Origin: Paracyclopina nana
Taxonomy: Eukaryota > Arthropoda > Copepoda > Cyclopoida > Cyclopettidae
Direction: 5' to 3'
Length of the DNA stretch: 64,000 nt
Assembly: GCA_019096065.1 (NCBI GenBank)
Contig: JAGUCH010000001.1
Location: 17,484,001-17,548,000, forward strand
The translations under genes and the position numbers were made by a program. The notes below the pieces were generated by a model. It was not told where the DNA came from. It did no database searches and worked only from the letters and a program-made list of their open reading frames with translations. This document shows positions 12,106 through 48,539 of the stretch, piece by piece; the first letter of the stretch is position 1; every line of letters begins with the position of its first letter.

Positions 12106-13765
12106 AATATTGGCAACACTAATGTTCAACTTTTGAGAAGAATCAATTTCTTTGCACTGTTTTGTTTACTCTATGTACATTTTACGTGGAATGGCATCAG
12201 GTGAGGAGGGCCATCTTTCCATGTCTCCACATTAAGATATCTGAGCTTGAAAATAAATGGTTAGCTCAATTTCGTTGCGAATTTTTTGCTGGTGGACGAC
12301 CCCTCAAAAAAAAGTGGCATCCAGCTGGATGTCAGAAACGGTGGGAAAAGTAACAGATTCAGCAAGACACCCTGTAATCAAGGAGTCATTTCGTCACATT
12401 TAGAAGCAAGAGCGAGCACTTTTTTCGAGCGGAGCGAGAAATGGAGCGGAGCGTCATCTTCAATGGGCGCTTTAATTCAAAAATCCACAATTAAGGATTG
12501 CAGGGCTTATTCAGGTAAATCACCTGAGGTGCAATTAATGGTCGGTTTTGACTTTGGACGTCTATTTGGGAAAGCTGGACATTATGAGTGAGGACTGTGA
12601 TTTGCACACTCACATTTCAAATTCCTCCCAGAAAATTATATTGACGGAGAAAGGGGAACAACAATAGGAGCTGCTAAATGCTGCTGACCCAACCAAGTTG
12701 AAAAAAAATGGAGAAAACTGCCTTATAATTAGCCAATCTCAGCTTGAAATCCAGAATAAAAAGTGACCTAAAAGCCCTTTATTGTGAATTGTGAAAAATC
12801 TCAGTTTTTGACTGGAGAGAGAAAAAAATGTGTGTGTGCAAACTCTTTTGAAATGAATTCTAAATGGCATCATTTTCGTAATTGTTTTTGCTTCCCCAAA
12901 TTGCCCTTCTTCTGGTCGGGAATGCCATTTGTGCTCTAAAGAAGGGTAGCAATACAATACGCAGGGGTCATTTGGGGCAAATTAAGTCAAAAGAAGCTAG
13001 CTTTTTTTATTGTGTCCTCGTCTTGAAAAGAAGGCAGCGAAGATTCCAACCGTTCAGATTTTTCATCTGGAAAATATGCTTGCTTTTTAAAATGAGAGTG
13101 GCAAAAAGTGACCGACAATTACAATGATATAAATCTTTACCCGACGGTCACAAAGTAATGATAGCAATATGGCTCAGTAATATAAAGAGCAGCCTACAGG
13201 GGAAATAAAACGTGAAATCATAAAAAAATATTTAGACTTTATATATGACACGCTTAAATAAGAACATTCATTCTATGACGTCTCAGCAGTTATCGACATT
13301 GTTCTCATCGCTAACTTTTTGGCACTTCTTCCTCAAAAAGCATGAGGATTTTCCAGCTGGAAAATCTTCAGTGATGGAATCTTTGCTGCCTTCGTTACAA
13401 GACTAGGACACAAAAAATAAATCGCTATTCTTTTGACGGGAATCTCAGTCCGTCAGCTGATTTTGAATTATTTTAGTGTCGGCATTCTTTTTTGGGAGTA
13501 GCAGCAAAGCCGGCGCCACGTTTAACTTGTTTGACCCTATCCATCTCTATATGCCAATTGGAGAAGCAATAACACATACACATATTTTTCTCCTGCCATT
13601 TCACTACTACCACATTTTTGTTTTACTGACCACTTCATGCCCAAAACCATCATTATTGCCCAGCCCAAAAAAAAGAGGGAGTGCTCCTAATCCCCTAGGA
13701 AAACATGAGATATCTTTGCTGAGACTTCATAGATTTGCATCTCAGAGAAAATATTTTGCCTTGAG
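12106..13765. other. Spacer, no gene recognised
   Basis: Several 60-100 codon open stretches on both strands lack splice signals or similarity I can recognise. TTTTCATCTGGAAAATATGC (13058) and TTTTCCAGCTGGAAAATCTT (13350) lie in a roughly 400-bp interval with other opposed words (GTCCTCGTCTTGAAAAG / AAGACTAGGACAC), suggesting a decayed foldback element about 13010-13445. Confidence 0.45.
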
Positions 13766-14470
13766 ATTTTGCTGAGACTCTACTGACACAGGCGGAGATT
13801 TTGCTGAGACTTTGAGATATTTAGCTGAGACGTTTACAATTGACACTTCTGTATTGCTGAGACTTTGACATCGAAGGCTGAGATCTGGCTGAGCCTTTGA
13901 CATTGAAGGCTGAGATCTGGCTGAGACTTTGACATCGAAGGCTGAGATCTGGCTGAGCCTATGACATTGAAGGCTGAGATCTGGCTGAGACTTTGACATT
14001 GAAGGCTGAGATATAGCTGAGACTTTGAGATTGACACTAGTGCATTGCTGAGAATTTTATATTGAAGGCTGTGTTCAAGCTGAAACTTTGACATAGAAAG
14101 CTGAGATTTAGCTGAAACTTTGACATAGAAAGCTGAGATTTAGCTGATACTTTGACATAGAAAGCTGAGATTTAGCTGAGACTTTGAGATTGATACTAGT
14201 GCATTACTGAGACTTTTAGATTAAAGGCTGAGATCTAGCTGAGCCTTTGACATTTAAGGCTGAGATTTAGCTGAGACTTTGACATTTAAGGCTGAGATTT
14301 AGCTGAGACATTGACATTTAAGGCTGAGATTTAGCTGAGACTTTTAGATTGAAGGCTGAGATTTAGCTGAGACGTTGAGAAATTAGCTAGTGTGTTGCTG
14401 AGACACTGATATTGACGGCTGAGATCTAACCAGTAATTTCACACTGAAGGCTGAGATTTGCCATTAAATA
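13766..14470. repeat. Tandem array, about 32-bp GGCTGAGATCTGGCTGAGA units
   Basis: About 20 copies combining AAGGCTGAGATYTRGCTGAG with ACTTTGACATTG-like segments, diverged at both ends. Again built around CTGAG. Confidence 0.9.
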
Positions 14471-15264
14471 CTGTGATTTTGCTGAGACTCAGCCATAGAA
14501 GCTCATTTTCAGAGCATATTTCCCTTACAAGAGAAGCAGACCAGATTGGCAAAAAATGGACCTGGTCACTTTTGAAGGGGTTGGCAGTAAAAGAAGTAGA
14601 AGAAGATGTGACTGGCTGCAATTATTCAAATATAATTGCTGCCCTCAGAACCTTGAAATGGCTCAAAATCATGAGCTGCTGAGATTTACTGAGCACCATC
14701 AAGCCTAGATCACCCTGTGCTCCTTTTGCTGAGCCCCATTGAGTCACACTGTAGCATTGCTGCTGTTGTTGTAATACCTTTATGGTCAGTTTGAAGGTAG
14801 CTGAGCTACTTTGAAGCTTTAATTGCCCTGTGCTGGCTTTATGGCCTGAAATGACCCAGCTTTGAGCTACAGCAGCAAGAGAATAACCTCAAATGCTACA
14901 TAATCATTTGTCAAAAATCACCTCAACTCTCAGCTTTACTGCCAAAGACCCAAAGGCTTCTCATTAGGCTAATAAGCCACATAGTATGATACACATTTTA
15001 TGCAGCTTTTCATATAATAATAGTAATAATAATGTAGCACATTGCGTGCCAAATTAACATTTTGCATTTTTTCATGCACAATGGGGCCAAAAAGCAGCAT
15101 GATGATGCTTTAGCTGACCTCTCAGCTGACCTCGTTTCGGGGCGTGAATCGAAGCTGCCACTGGACTTCACGGCACATGACTGCTATTTAATACGCATAG
15201 TACAACCTAATTCCTTTGCAGCAAAGAGCTGACGGCTTTGGGCTTCATCGAGTCATTTCATGCG
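14471..15264. other. Spacer, no gene recognised
   Basis: Isolated GCTGAG words continue to about 14760; otherwise no recognised feature. Confidence 0.45.
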
Positions 15265-15870
15265 TGGTTTTGATGCTACTTGTGCAGACTCCGCAACTTC
15301 TTTTTGCTTACATTTTTCGCATTTTATCATAGATGTAGGCTTGCAAAGCCACTCGGAACATTAATTCATGAACACCACATACCTTATCGAGGACATTTAA
15401 CGCTAAATGAACTATGCGTCAGCTGATGAAGATACTCCATTGCTGCTTGATTTAGGCTGAAAAAAAGTTTAACTGCGCCATGGCCATTTTGTCATATTCA
15501 TTTACTGAATTGTCAGCATAAAAGTAATGAGCGTATCTTTAAAAGCATATTTTTCACCCCAGATTTTTGCAACTGAAAATTTAAAATGATTTGTGAAGCG
15601 CATCTGAACATAAGTTCATGTAATTTGTACATCTAGCAAGTAAGAAGTAAGTTGATCAAATAGCGATGTTTGAAATGAACCATGAGTTATGAGACATTTG
15701 ATGCAACTTGTGCAGATTCCGCAACTTCTTTTAACTCTTGTTTTCCACCACAAATCATTGATATAGGCTTGCAAAGCCAATGGGAACATTAATTCATGAA
15801 CACCGCATAACTTATCAAGGACATTTGACGCTAAACAAACAATGCGTCAGCTGATGAAGCTACATGCAAC
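15265..15870. repeat. Two-copy direct duplication, offset about 430 bp
   Basis: 15275-15433 and 15700-15867 share a long colinear segment: CTTGTGCAGAYTCCGCAACT, TAGGCTTGCAAAGCCA, GGAACATTAATTCATGAACA and ATGCGTCAGCTGATGAAG in the same order and spacing. No coding potential seen. Confidence 0.85.
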
Positions 15871-18800
15871 TAAGCGACAAAATGTACTTTAGACGCGTTG
15901 TCAGCTCTTTTAGTCAAGGCTGTAGGCAGTAATGGAGAAACTGGCTATTACACCTTCATCTCATCTTACACTATTTAGCCACGCTCTATCCCCTGGAAAT
16001 TGACGATTTGTGCAGCTACAGCAGAAAACTGAGTGGTGTGACAACTCCTCCAAATATCTAGCATAGAAGATGCAGCTAGTTCATGAAAACCCTTTGAACA
16101 TCATGATAGTAGTTATGTTAATTTTAGTGCTGTGCTCTCCCATACAATTTTGTGATATGCAAAATACCTCAACAGCTGGGGAGAAATAAAGATGGGAATA
16201 ATAACCCAGTAGTAGTAGTAGTACAAATGGGTTTCCCCTTGGGGCTATTTTTTCATTGATCTAGAAATGTGCACACATATCAGATTAGTGTCATTCCCAC
16301 TAAACTGTTTCCACATCCAGATCATTTTTTGGGTGCATTGATGATCCCCTAATCCCTATTGATCCATCCTTTCATGAAGGGAAAAAATTCAGCTTTTTTA
16401 CTATTATTCCTGGCATTTCTTCAAAATTAGCCAAATCTTGCATTTTAGACACCCTAATGGACCCTAGTAACAATTAGCTTCTCCCCTAGCTCCTCACAGA
16501 AAACAATACATAATTTTTTTTTGTGTGTGCGTCATAATCTGCACATTTTTGTGATTTTTGAACATCAAAATTGTTTAATTATGGTGGTTTAGAGCTTGGA
16601 CATGCATGTGTGAAAAATCTGCTGGCATGGCTAATTTTTCATGGAATGAAATTCTCCTCTAGGAAAAAAGAGGAAATGGCCATTTTCTTCGCACAACACG
16701 TGGTGGGAGGTAAAGTAAACAAAAGACAAAATGGGGTGAAATGTCATCGCCATTGAGGAATAACCGCGCCTTTGACACTCTAGACTTTTGCCGCCAAATT
16801 AAAGCATCTGTGAATAAACTGTGAGCAGTAAGAGTGATGATGATTATTGTTTTACTTTGTTTATGCTTCAATTAACATTTCTTTGCCTCATTTTCATAAT
16901 GGCTCTCAAATCACCTTTGATGTGAGAAGAAAACTCATCAAGCAAAAACATCATTTGCACCTCTCTCAAAATGATGATGATTGAAAATCTGCATTATGAC
17001 ACAGGGTGCCTAAAAATGATTGCTTCGACTCTTCACTGGGTGTCTCAAAAAAAAGTGGAAAATATGAAAAAAAGGAATCATCATAAATATTTGGTAGGAT
17101 CCTAAAAAACTCCTTAATTTCTTTTTTTGGTTATTTAAAGGTTGTTATTTAGGCCTAAAAAATAAAGGGTGTAAATATGAAAACCAAAAAATCCTTAGTT
17201 CTTTTAGATATTTTGGCCAAATATTAGACGTTAAAGAAGCAAATCAACGCCTTTTTTTTATATCGGCTTTTTAACATTTTTTAGCCATGTTCAGCCTCAA
17301 TGAACATGCTTAGAAAATCCCATTTCACTTTCAAGCAATTTTGCACAATTTTTCCCACCAACATTTTGCCCAAATATCGAGCATGTAAAACAGTAAAACT
17401 CAGAGCCATAGAAAGTTTTTTGTTTTGGGTTTCTGCATTTGTTTATGCAGCTACTCTCTGAGAAATTGAGCACACCTCCAATTTGACGAAAAATAAATTG
17501 GTGCTCACGCGAGAAAACGCTTCATTTGAAAGGCAAATTCGAAAATTATATCGATATGAAATGATGCCAACTGTAAATCCACCTGGGCACAACACACGAT
17601 CTCACCAGATAAAAAGAATAATTAACGTAAGAAGGCAATTTTCTTTTCAAGATCTCTTTTGTGCAGGCTCAAATCAGTTCATTTCATTATTACAGCAGCA
17701 GCAGCATAGATGCCAGAAATTGACCACACTGGGGCAATTGGGCATGAAAAATGGCTGGATTCTCAGCTGGGCACTGCCAGTGGTTTGGCCACTGTGCTCA
17801 GCACAGATTAGGGATGCTGCCAAGTCAGCCAGGAGAGCAAATTGACAAATGATTGGGGTTGGTGAAAAATCGATGTCTCTTCCCAACTCGTGATTGTTTC
17901 TGCACTCCTCTTGATTGAGTTGGCTCGATACCATCTAAAGCTTCCCTTATTACTAATATTTCCAAATGAGAAAACTGGGCACCTAGGTTACTATCTATCG
18001 TCTCTTGTTGCATTGAAGCTGATTTCAGCTGCATTATACTGCTCGACATTTGGGCCAAATGTTGGTGAGATCAATAGCTCAAAATTGCTTGAAAGTGAAA
18101 TGGGATTTACTTAGCATGTTCATTTAGGCTACTCTTGGCTAAAAAATGTAAAAATGTCGATACAGTCTAGGACTTTGATTAGTGTCTTTAGCGAATGATG
18201 TTTGGCCTAACAATTGCATTATTACCATCAAGTGAACTGGGCCTTTAAAAATACCATTTTGTAACCAAAAGCCCCATAAATTAACCTGTTTGAGCAAACA
18301 TGGCAGCTTGCTGATAAAGTGGAGACCGCAGATTGTCACACACATATGGGAGTCTGAAATTAGATGCTATCTGTTGTCACGTGTCAGCTATTTCCCCTTG
18401 GCTATGGTGCGGTGTATAAAGCAATATAAATGTAGTAGCTAGCATATCAGCCCATGTTTCTGCTTAGCATTTTGTGCTCCCCAAACAATTTTGTGAGTAA
18501 ATGGCCTCATTACGAGGCTGGCTTCTTTTTTACCGCATTTTCTTTTTTTAAATGTGTTACCAATTGCAGCCGCAACAATTTTCCACTTTTTCACTCTGGG
18601 TGATTTGGCGCCAGCCTCAACTCCTTTGGAATGCAAACTGCGCAGAGTTAAGTCCAGTTGATTTTAGTAGGGAATCGGCTTATGCTGTTGCAGATTTCCA
18701 CCCAAAGGATTTGGGAATGGGCACAAATCACGCCGAGTGAACATGTTTAAAGTTGGGCTGGCTTAAATTGAGCACATTGACGGTATATGCATGCTTTCTC

Positions 18801-19738
18801 GCCCTGGGCTCGGCCTCAAGGCTCCACCCACCCTGAGGCTGCGCGAACTGCACTCCAACCTTGAGGCTGCTTTCACTTTTGCACTTGAAAGCTCTCTCTC
18901 TCCAGGTCTCGAAATAGTTGGAAGAATACCATATTTTAATCATTTGACGCACACAACATTTTCAACTTTGGCACATTTCCTAGCCAAAATGTGCCTACAT
19001 TTTCATCATTCCACAATCCCACCTCGCTTCTGAGCAAATTCTACTTATTTTCTACACCGATATTTGAGCAAAATTCCGCAGCTGCAAAAGCAGCTGAACA
19101 GAGCCCTTAAGTAACTACTTCATACCTTCTCCAATAATTAGAAAGCCCTTTTTAAACAACATTTCCAAACTAAGAACTTGAAGTCTATATTAATTATTAT
19201 CCTAAAGAAAAATAGGGCTCTTTGGAGCCAGAGGATGAGGAGAAGAAGCCATCGAAGCAGAACTTCCACAGAAGTAGACATATACAGTGTATAACCCGTT
19301 ATTTGGCGCGTTCTCTCCTGGCGCTTTGTAAAGTGAGCGTGCCCTCGGCCCTCCCCTAAGGAAAAATCCACACTTCTCTCCGCCCTCGGGACTACTGAGT
19401 TGTCGCGCTTTCGTCAGCTGGACAAGCTGCTTCAATAGGGAAAGCCTCCTCGATTTGGGCGAAAAGAAAGCATTTTCCAGGGGCCAGAGGGCGGTAGGAA
19501 AACACCCCCCTAAAGCTTTTCTCAGTCCACTTTCGAAGCTCCTTCGACCAAGAAGACAAATGCCCCAGAGCTTTATTGCTCACTAAATACAGTGACTCCC
19601 TTGGGACTTTTGCTTTCACTCACCATTAAAGCATACAAGTTGAAACGTAAGCCTTAATTTACTTCGGTGGGGAAATAGAGTTGAATTGCTTTCTTTTTTG
19701 CCAGGGCTTTCCAAGATTACCATTACCACCGAAGTAGA
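15871..19738. other. Intergenic, upstream of TFAP2; no gene recognised
   Basis: A TAG trinucleotide run (about 16208-16222), a CAG run (17693-17705) and several chance open frames. Nothing splice-bounded or recognisable. It may contain TFAP2 regulatory sequence, but I cannot point to specific sites. Confidence 0.4.
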
Positions 19739-19780
19739 ATGGAGGCCATGTGGGCATTTGGCAACAGATACCATCCGCAG
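19739..19780 (+). CDS. Candidate first coding exon of TFAP2
   Basis: ATG followed by 14 codons (MEAMWAFGNRYHPQ) ends in CAG|GTAAAT, a good donor in phase 0, matching the phase-0 acceptor of the first certain TFAP2 exon at 21071. Vertebrate TFAP2 genes use several short alternative first coding exons joined at the same place. Downstream lies a CpG-rich block (19786-19930) with an AAAATGGCGGC motif, as in many promoters. The peptide does not resemble MLWKL-type AP-2 N-termini, so this is only a candidate. Confidence 0.3.
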
Positions 19781-19785
19781 GTAAA

Positions 19786-19932
19786 TTTTCCCCGCCCCGG
19801 GCGATTTTGCCGCTGGCGGCCAAAATGGCGGCGCAAATGGCGCCGGCGGGCAAAGACTTTCCATTTCGCCGCGAGGCATTGGCGCCGCCCACAATTACGC
19901 GCCAAAATTTCCCGCCAAATCCGCGACTAGGC
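19786..19932. promoter_or_regulatory. CpG-rich block with YY1/Pho-type motif
   Basis: A GC- and CpG-rich patch in AT-rich surroundings, with AAAATGGCGGC at 19822-19832 and repeated GGCGCC/GGCGCCGG words. Its position just upstream of TFAP2 coding exons suggests a promoter region; this is inference. Confidence 0.35.
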
Positions 19933-19979
19933 CTAGCCTCTTTTAGCTAGAAGTAAACCTTTGCGAAATTGTTCATATT

Positions 19980-20343
19980 AGTATCTTAACAATACTAATG
20001 ATGCAGAGCGATCCTAGCGGCCTTTGAGGGCAACACCTGGGATTTTCGGCTGACACTGCTCGAGAAAAAAACTGAGTTCATGCGTTTTTGCGACTCAAGT
20101 TAAAGTGCGAAATTAAGTCTTTAGAGCCTTTAAACTTTTTAGGGAAATACTTCATGAGTAAAAAAACCTCCATTATTACCTCGCTTAAAATTAAGATATT
20201 TCGATGCTAAGTTTACATGAATAAAATAACAATTTTTAATAACAAAAGTGACTCGATTCATCCAAATGAAACTTGATTTTAAGCTCAACTCCCAAGTGTT
20301 TCTTTAAAATTGTCGGTAGATGGCATGTCATCGTTATGATACT
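19980..20343 (+). mobile_element. MITE-like element, family A copy 1
   Basis: Shares diverged but colinear sequence with 24521-24893 (inverted) and 35669-36053: CCTAGCGGCC, CGAGAAAAAAACTGAGTT, CAACTCCCAAGTGTT and TGTCGGTAGATGGC. The ends form a terminal inverted repeat, AGTATCTTAACAAT at the left and ATCGTTATGATACT at the right. Too short to encode a transposase. No clear target-site duplication. Confidence 0.8.
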
Positions 20344-20727
20344 CTACGTAATTCACACTTTAAATAGTTATTATGAGTACATTTTGTACAGCTTAGAAAA
20401 GCAGTTTTTAGGATTTCTGAGGCTAAAGACCAGGTTATGTAATTTACACCAAACAAGTGGTTACGTAATACTAGCTGTCTAAAGTTACATCATGGCTGAA
20501 AGTTGCATCACACAGCCTAATTAGTAAATTCCACCAAAAAACTAAAAGCATCACTTTTTTTAAAAAAAGCGTTTTTTGGATTTCTTTGTAGCAGCACTGT
20601 AAATCAGGAAACCTCATAACAACTCAATAAATGCGGAATTTGAACACGTGTTCTCACTTCAGTCGTCATGCTACTTGAACATTCAGTCAAGTGAAAATGG
20701 TATTTGCTGAATGCCAACTCGAGTTGT
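20344..20727. other. Unassigned stretch upstream of the TFAP2 acceptor repeats
   Basis: No gene, repeat or motif recognised. Confidence 0.4.
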
Positions 20728-21070
20728 AATAAAACTGTACATGTTGAAGTTAGGTATTTTTTCATGGCAATTCCATATTACCCTAAACAGGAGCGCATGG
20801 GTCACGGTTGTTACGGACAATAATAAAACTGTACACGTTGATGTTTGGTATTTTTTCATGGCGCTTTCATTTTACCTAAAACAGGAGCGCATGGGTCACG
20901 GTTGTTACGGAAATATTAACACTGTACATATCGATTTTAGGTATTTTTTCATGGCGCTTTCATTTTACCTAAAACAGTAGCGCATGGGTCACGGTTGTTA
21001 CGGACAATAATAAAACTGTACGCGTTGATGTTAGATATTTTTCATGGCGCTTTCATTTTACCTGACACAG

Positions 21071-21098
<28 letters not shown>
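20728..21098 (+). repeat. Four-copy 93-bp repeat carrying the TFAP2 exon acceptor
   Basis: Acceptor-like CAGs end at 20790, 20884, 20977 and 21070, 93-94 bp apart. Each is preceded by a CATGGC-CATTTTACC segment and followed by GAGCGCATGGGTCACGG-like sequence homologous to the first 27 nt of the real exon (GACCGCGTGGGTCACGG at 21071). Only the last copy runs on into the AP-2 reading frame; the upstream copies hit stop codons soon after (CAATAA in two of them). Confidence 0.9.
21044..21070 (+). CDS. Possible alternative N-terminus of TFAP2 (unspliced ATG)
   Basis: ATG at 21044 (context TTCATGG) reads MALSFYLTQ without interruption into DRVGHGG at 21071. A transcript starting within the 93-bp repeats could therefore initiate here, giving 448 residues. 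The same ATG occurs in repeat copies 2 and 3, but there the frame closes within about 20 codons. Confidence 0.3.
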
Positions 21099-45216
<24,118 letters not shown>

Positions 45217-45234
45217 GCAGACTGATAATTGTGC

Positions 45235-46030
45235 TCTTTTATCTGATTACAGCTGATTATAACTGAGTTCAGCTTTTTATAGCTGAGTTAAGCTGAGTTA
45301 TTGCTTACTATAGCTAAATATGTGCAACTGACGCCAGTTAAATGCAACTGATTTCAGCTGAATTTCAGCTTTTATATCTCTGATTACACCTGATTACAAC
45401 TGATGGTAGCTTATTGCTACTGATTTAAGCTTTTTATAACTGATTTAAAGCATTATATGTCCTATTTCAGCTGAATACCGCTGATTTCAGCTGAGTATTA
45501 TTGATTTCAGTAGCTTTTGATTTCAGTTGATTACGTTTGACCTCAGTTGTAAATGGCTGTTTTCAGCTTATTACAGCTATTTTCAGCTACGTTCAACTGA
45601 TATCACATGAATTCAACTGATTTCAGCTGAATGCAACTGATTTCGGCTGAATGCAACCGATTTCAGCTGGATGCAACTGATTTCAGCTGATAATAACTGA
45701 TTCCCGCTGATAATAACTGATTTCAGTTGATACTAACTGATATTAGCTGATAATAACTGATTTAAAATGATTACAACTAATTTCAGCTGAATGCAACTGA
45801 TTTCAGATGAATGCAACAGATTTCAGATGAATGCAACTGTTTTCAGCTGATTGCTACTGTTTTCAGCTGATTACAGTAATCAAGTTTACTTGATTACACT
45901 TGATATCAGATGATTACAACTCATTTCAGCTGATTTCTTATGATTTCAGATGAAATCAGTTGATAGTAGCTGGTTACAGCTTAATTCACCTGATATCAGC
46001 TGATTTCAACTGGCTTCAATTGATATCTGT
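45235..46030. repeat. Degenerate array, CTGATTTCAGCTGAATGCAA units (about 20 bp)
   Basis: About 35 diverged copies beginning 19 bp after the TFAP2 stop codon, so probably within its 3' UTR. Most units contain CAGCTG or CAGCTGA. Confidence 0.9.
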
Positions 46031-46117
46031 TTTTTAAAGCCTTATTTCAAGTCAACTTCACTCTTTTCCTCAAGCAAACTGTAAATCTTGAAAGTCCGGT
46101 TATTAGTTGCTTTTCAA

Positions 46118-46209
46118 AATAAATTTGGGAATACTCAACTTTCTAATTAACATCATATGAATGGATGTGTGTGTGTGTGTTTTCTTTCTGTAGACCAAGA
46201 GAAAATAAA
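46118..46209 (+). promoter_or_regulatory. Candidate TFAP2 polyadenylation signals
   Basis: AATAAA at 46118-46123 and 46204-46209 are the first ones after the array; a GT-rich run at 46164-46181 lies between. If either is used, the 3' UTR is about 0.9-1.0 kb and mostly repeat. Confidence 0.4.
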
Positions 46210-47211
46210 ATCTTTATATAGAATGCCAAGTTGCTGGCTGTATTTATAGCGAAATGGGGGAAACCAGCCCAAATAGCCTCGGGGCTTTTTCCGAGCTATC
46301 ACTCCACTATATGAAAGGTCTTTGTCATATCATGCTTTTGTGGGTTGACCATATGTGATCACAATATAAATGAAAGCATTTTTCCTTCAGCCATAAAATG
46401 ATAATGAGCCAGAAAAATGCCTTAAGTGGTGAGTGGCAATTGAAGCAGTGGCCACTGGCTCATAATTTACTTCATTTTCATAATTGTGGCTTCTTTCTGT
46501 GAAAGAAGTGAATCACATAATGAGCTTCAGAGCAGTGGATGCAGCCAAAGTACATTGCCCACTGAGAAAAAATACAAAAACTTCAATTCTTATTCAATCT
46601 GAGTACTAAAATAATAGCAAATTTGGGATTCTGAATTTTAGGCCCCAAAATCAATGGCTCGGTTTTGAGAGTCTATAAAACAGTCTGTTAATTTCAGTAA
46701 TTTATTTTCATTTGAAATAGCTTATAAACAAAGCTTTTTTACCAGTTAAAATTGGGCTTTGAATTTTAGGCCTAAGAAAAAGAAATGAAGGCTCGGCTCA
46801 TCTGAAACATTTTAAAAAGAAAATTGCTACAATGTGGGCAAAATTGCAAGAAGAGACTTATTTATTTGGCCTTTTCTCAGTGTGGGCCATACTTAAATAT
46901 GAGCTGCTTTGAAATGGTGATGAAGAAGAGGAGGGGAAAAGTTTCAATAGCTGAGAAAGATGGAGTAGCAGCCTTAGGGCTACTGAGGCAGCATAAACAC
47001 ACCAAGAAAAATAATCAGTCTCACAAAACCAAACAGAAAATGCAAAAGAAAATCCTCATTATCATCTTCTTCATTTTTCCCCATCTTATCATCCGCAAGG
47101 ACCAAGGATTTTTTGAATTATTATTCGGCTTGAATTTTGCCCCAGAGCTACCCGAAAACAAAAAATAATGATTCCAATTTGGCCAATTTTGCCTGGTTTT
47201 GATATCACAAG
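46210..47211. other. Intergenic; nothing assigned
   Basis: Two similar segments (about 46620-46690 and 46745-46800) share TTGGGMTTYTGAATTTTAGG and GGCTCGG. The open frame 46824-47168 has no recognisable similarity. Confidence 0.4.
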
Positions 47212-47396
47212 CTGAAGAAGAAGAAGAAGATGTGGTTAGCCACATAAATGGGGGCCCTGCTCATCTGCGCGGAAATTGGCTTCAAAATCCGCAAGCTTTA
47301 TTCATGCAGATGAACGGGGCCTCCTCGTCTTTGGAGTGGGATGATGAATTGGAGCGTGATCTTGGATCGACCAATCATAGTCGTGATTTCTTATGA
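47212..47396 (+). CDS. Orphan exon-like segment with terminal stop
   Basis: An open frame after a possible acceptor CACAAG| (47211) begins EEEEEDVVSHINGGPAHLRG, continues NWLQNPQALFMQMNGASSS and LEWDDELERD, and ends RDFL-TGA at 47394. The codon pattern and acidic, compact composition look coding, and it would fit a C-terminal exon. I cannot name the protein or find its partner exons, and CT/A-rich DNA can mimic this. Confidence 0.3.
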
Positions 47397-47579
47397 ACAC
47401 ACGTCCTCCCATCTGTCATCATTGGGCATGGAAATGTGTCCAGAGCATCCAGTAGCACTTCACAAAAATCCACTTTTCTCCACGGCCCACGCCAAATCTT
47501 GTCATAACAGAGTGATTCAATCCGATTGATTTTTACGCAATCTAACGTTCTTTTGTGGGAGTTAGAAATGTGCAGAATG

Positions 47580-48470
47580 AGTGCAGTGGTTGATGTAACT
47601 GCACTTATGATAATGTAACTGCACTTACGATAATGTAACTGCACATGTGCTAATATAACTGCACTTATGATAATGTAACTGCACATGTGCAAATATAACT
47701 GCACTTAGGATAATGTAACTGCACTTAGGATAATGTAACTGCACATGTGCTAATATAACTGCACTTATGATAATGTAACTGCACATGAGCAAATATAACT
47801 GCACTTAGGATAATGTAACTGCACTTAGGATAATGTAACTGCACATGCGCTAATATAACTGCACTTATGATAATGTAACTGCACATGTGCTGATATAACT
47901 GCACTTATGATAATGTAACTGCACTCGTGCGGATGTAACTGCACATTTGTTAATAAAACTGCACACAAGCTAATTCAATTGCGTATGCGCTAATTTAACT
48001 GCATACTTGCTAATTTAACTGCATACTTGCTGATATTACTGGGTATGTGCAAATTATATTATGTGGCTAGCACATGTAATTTTAGCATTTGCACTGTAAT
48101 ATAGGCTTAGCCTTTCGCAAGTTTTGTGTAGTCACGCTATTTAAATAGCTCATAGCAAAAAATGTTTTTGAATAGCCTCTGAATGTATTTAAATAACTGC
48201 TATTTAAATATGTTTTATGTTATGAGCTATTTAGATAGCGTGACTATGCAAATAGTGCGTAAGACTAAGCCATAATCAGATGTCCAGTAAAGTATAGTAC
48301 ATGCATAGTGCAATGCAGTTATACATATATGCAGTTGTAATAACACTTTTGCAGTTGTAATAGCACATGTGCAGTTGCATTCACAATAGTGCAGTTATAT
48401 TAGCACATGTGCAGTTACATCAGCACATGTGCAGTTACATCAGCATATGCACAGTTAGTTTCCTTGTGCA
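47580..48470. mobile_element. Foldback element with tandem-array arms
   Basis: The left arm is about 21 copies of a 20-bp unit AACTGCACTTATGATAATGT (47590-48010). The right arm holds 6-7 units of GTGCAGTTACATCAGCACAT in the opposite sense (48330-48460). Between them, 48103-48153 (GGCTTAGCC, GTAGTCACGCTATTTAAAT, AGCTCAT) pairs with 48221-48273 (ATGAGCTATTTAGATAGCG, TGACTA, CTAAGCC). The whole is a hairpin whose outer arms are satellites. Confidence 0.85.
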
Positions 48471-48539
48471 GTGATATATAGCATATAATCAAAACAAATG
48501 CAGGAGCAACTCAAGCAAGATTAGGATTAATTCATCAGT

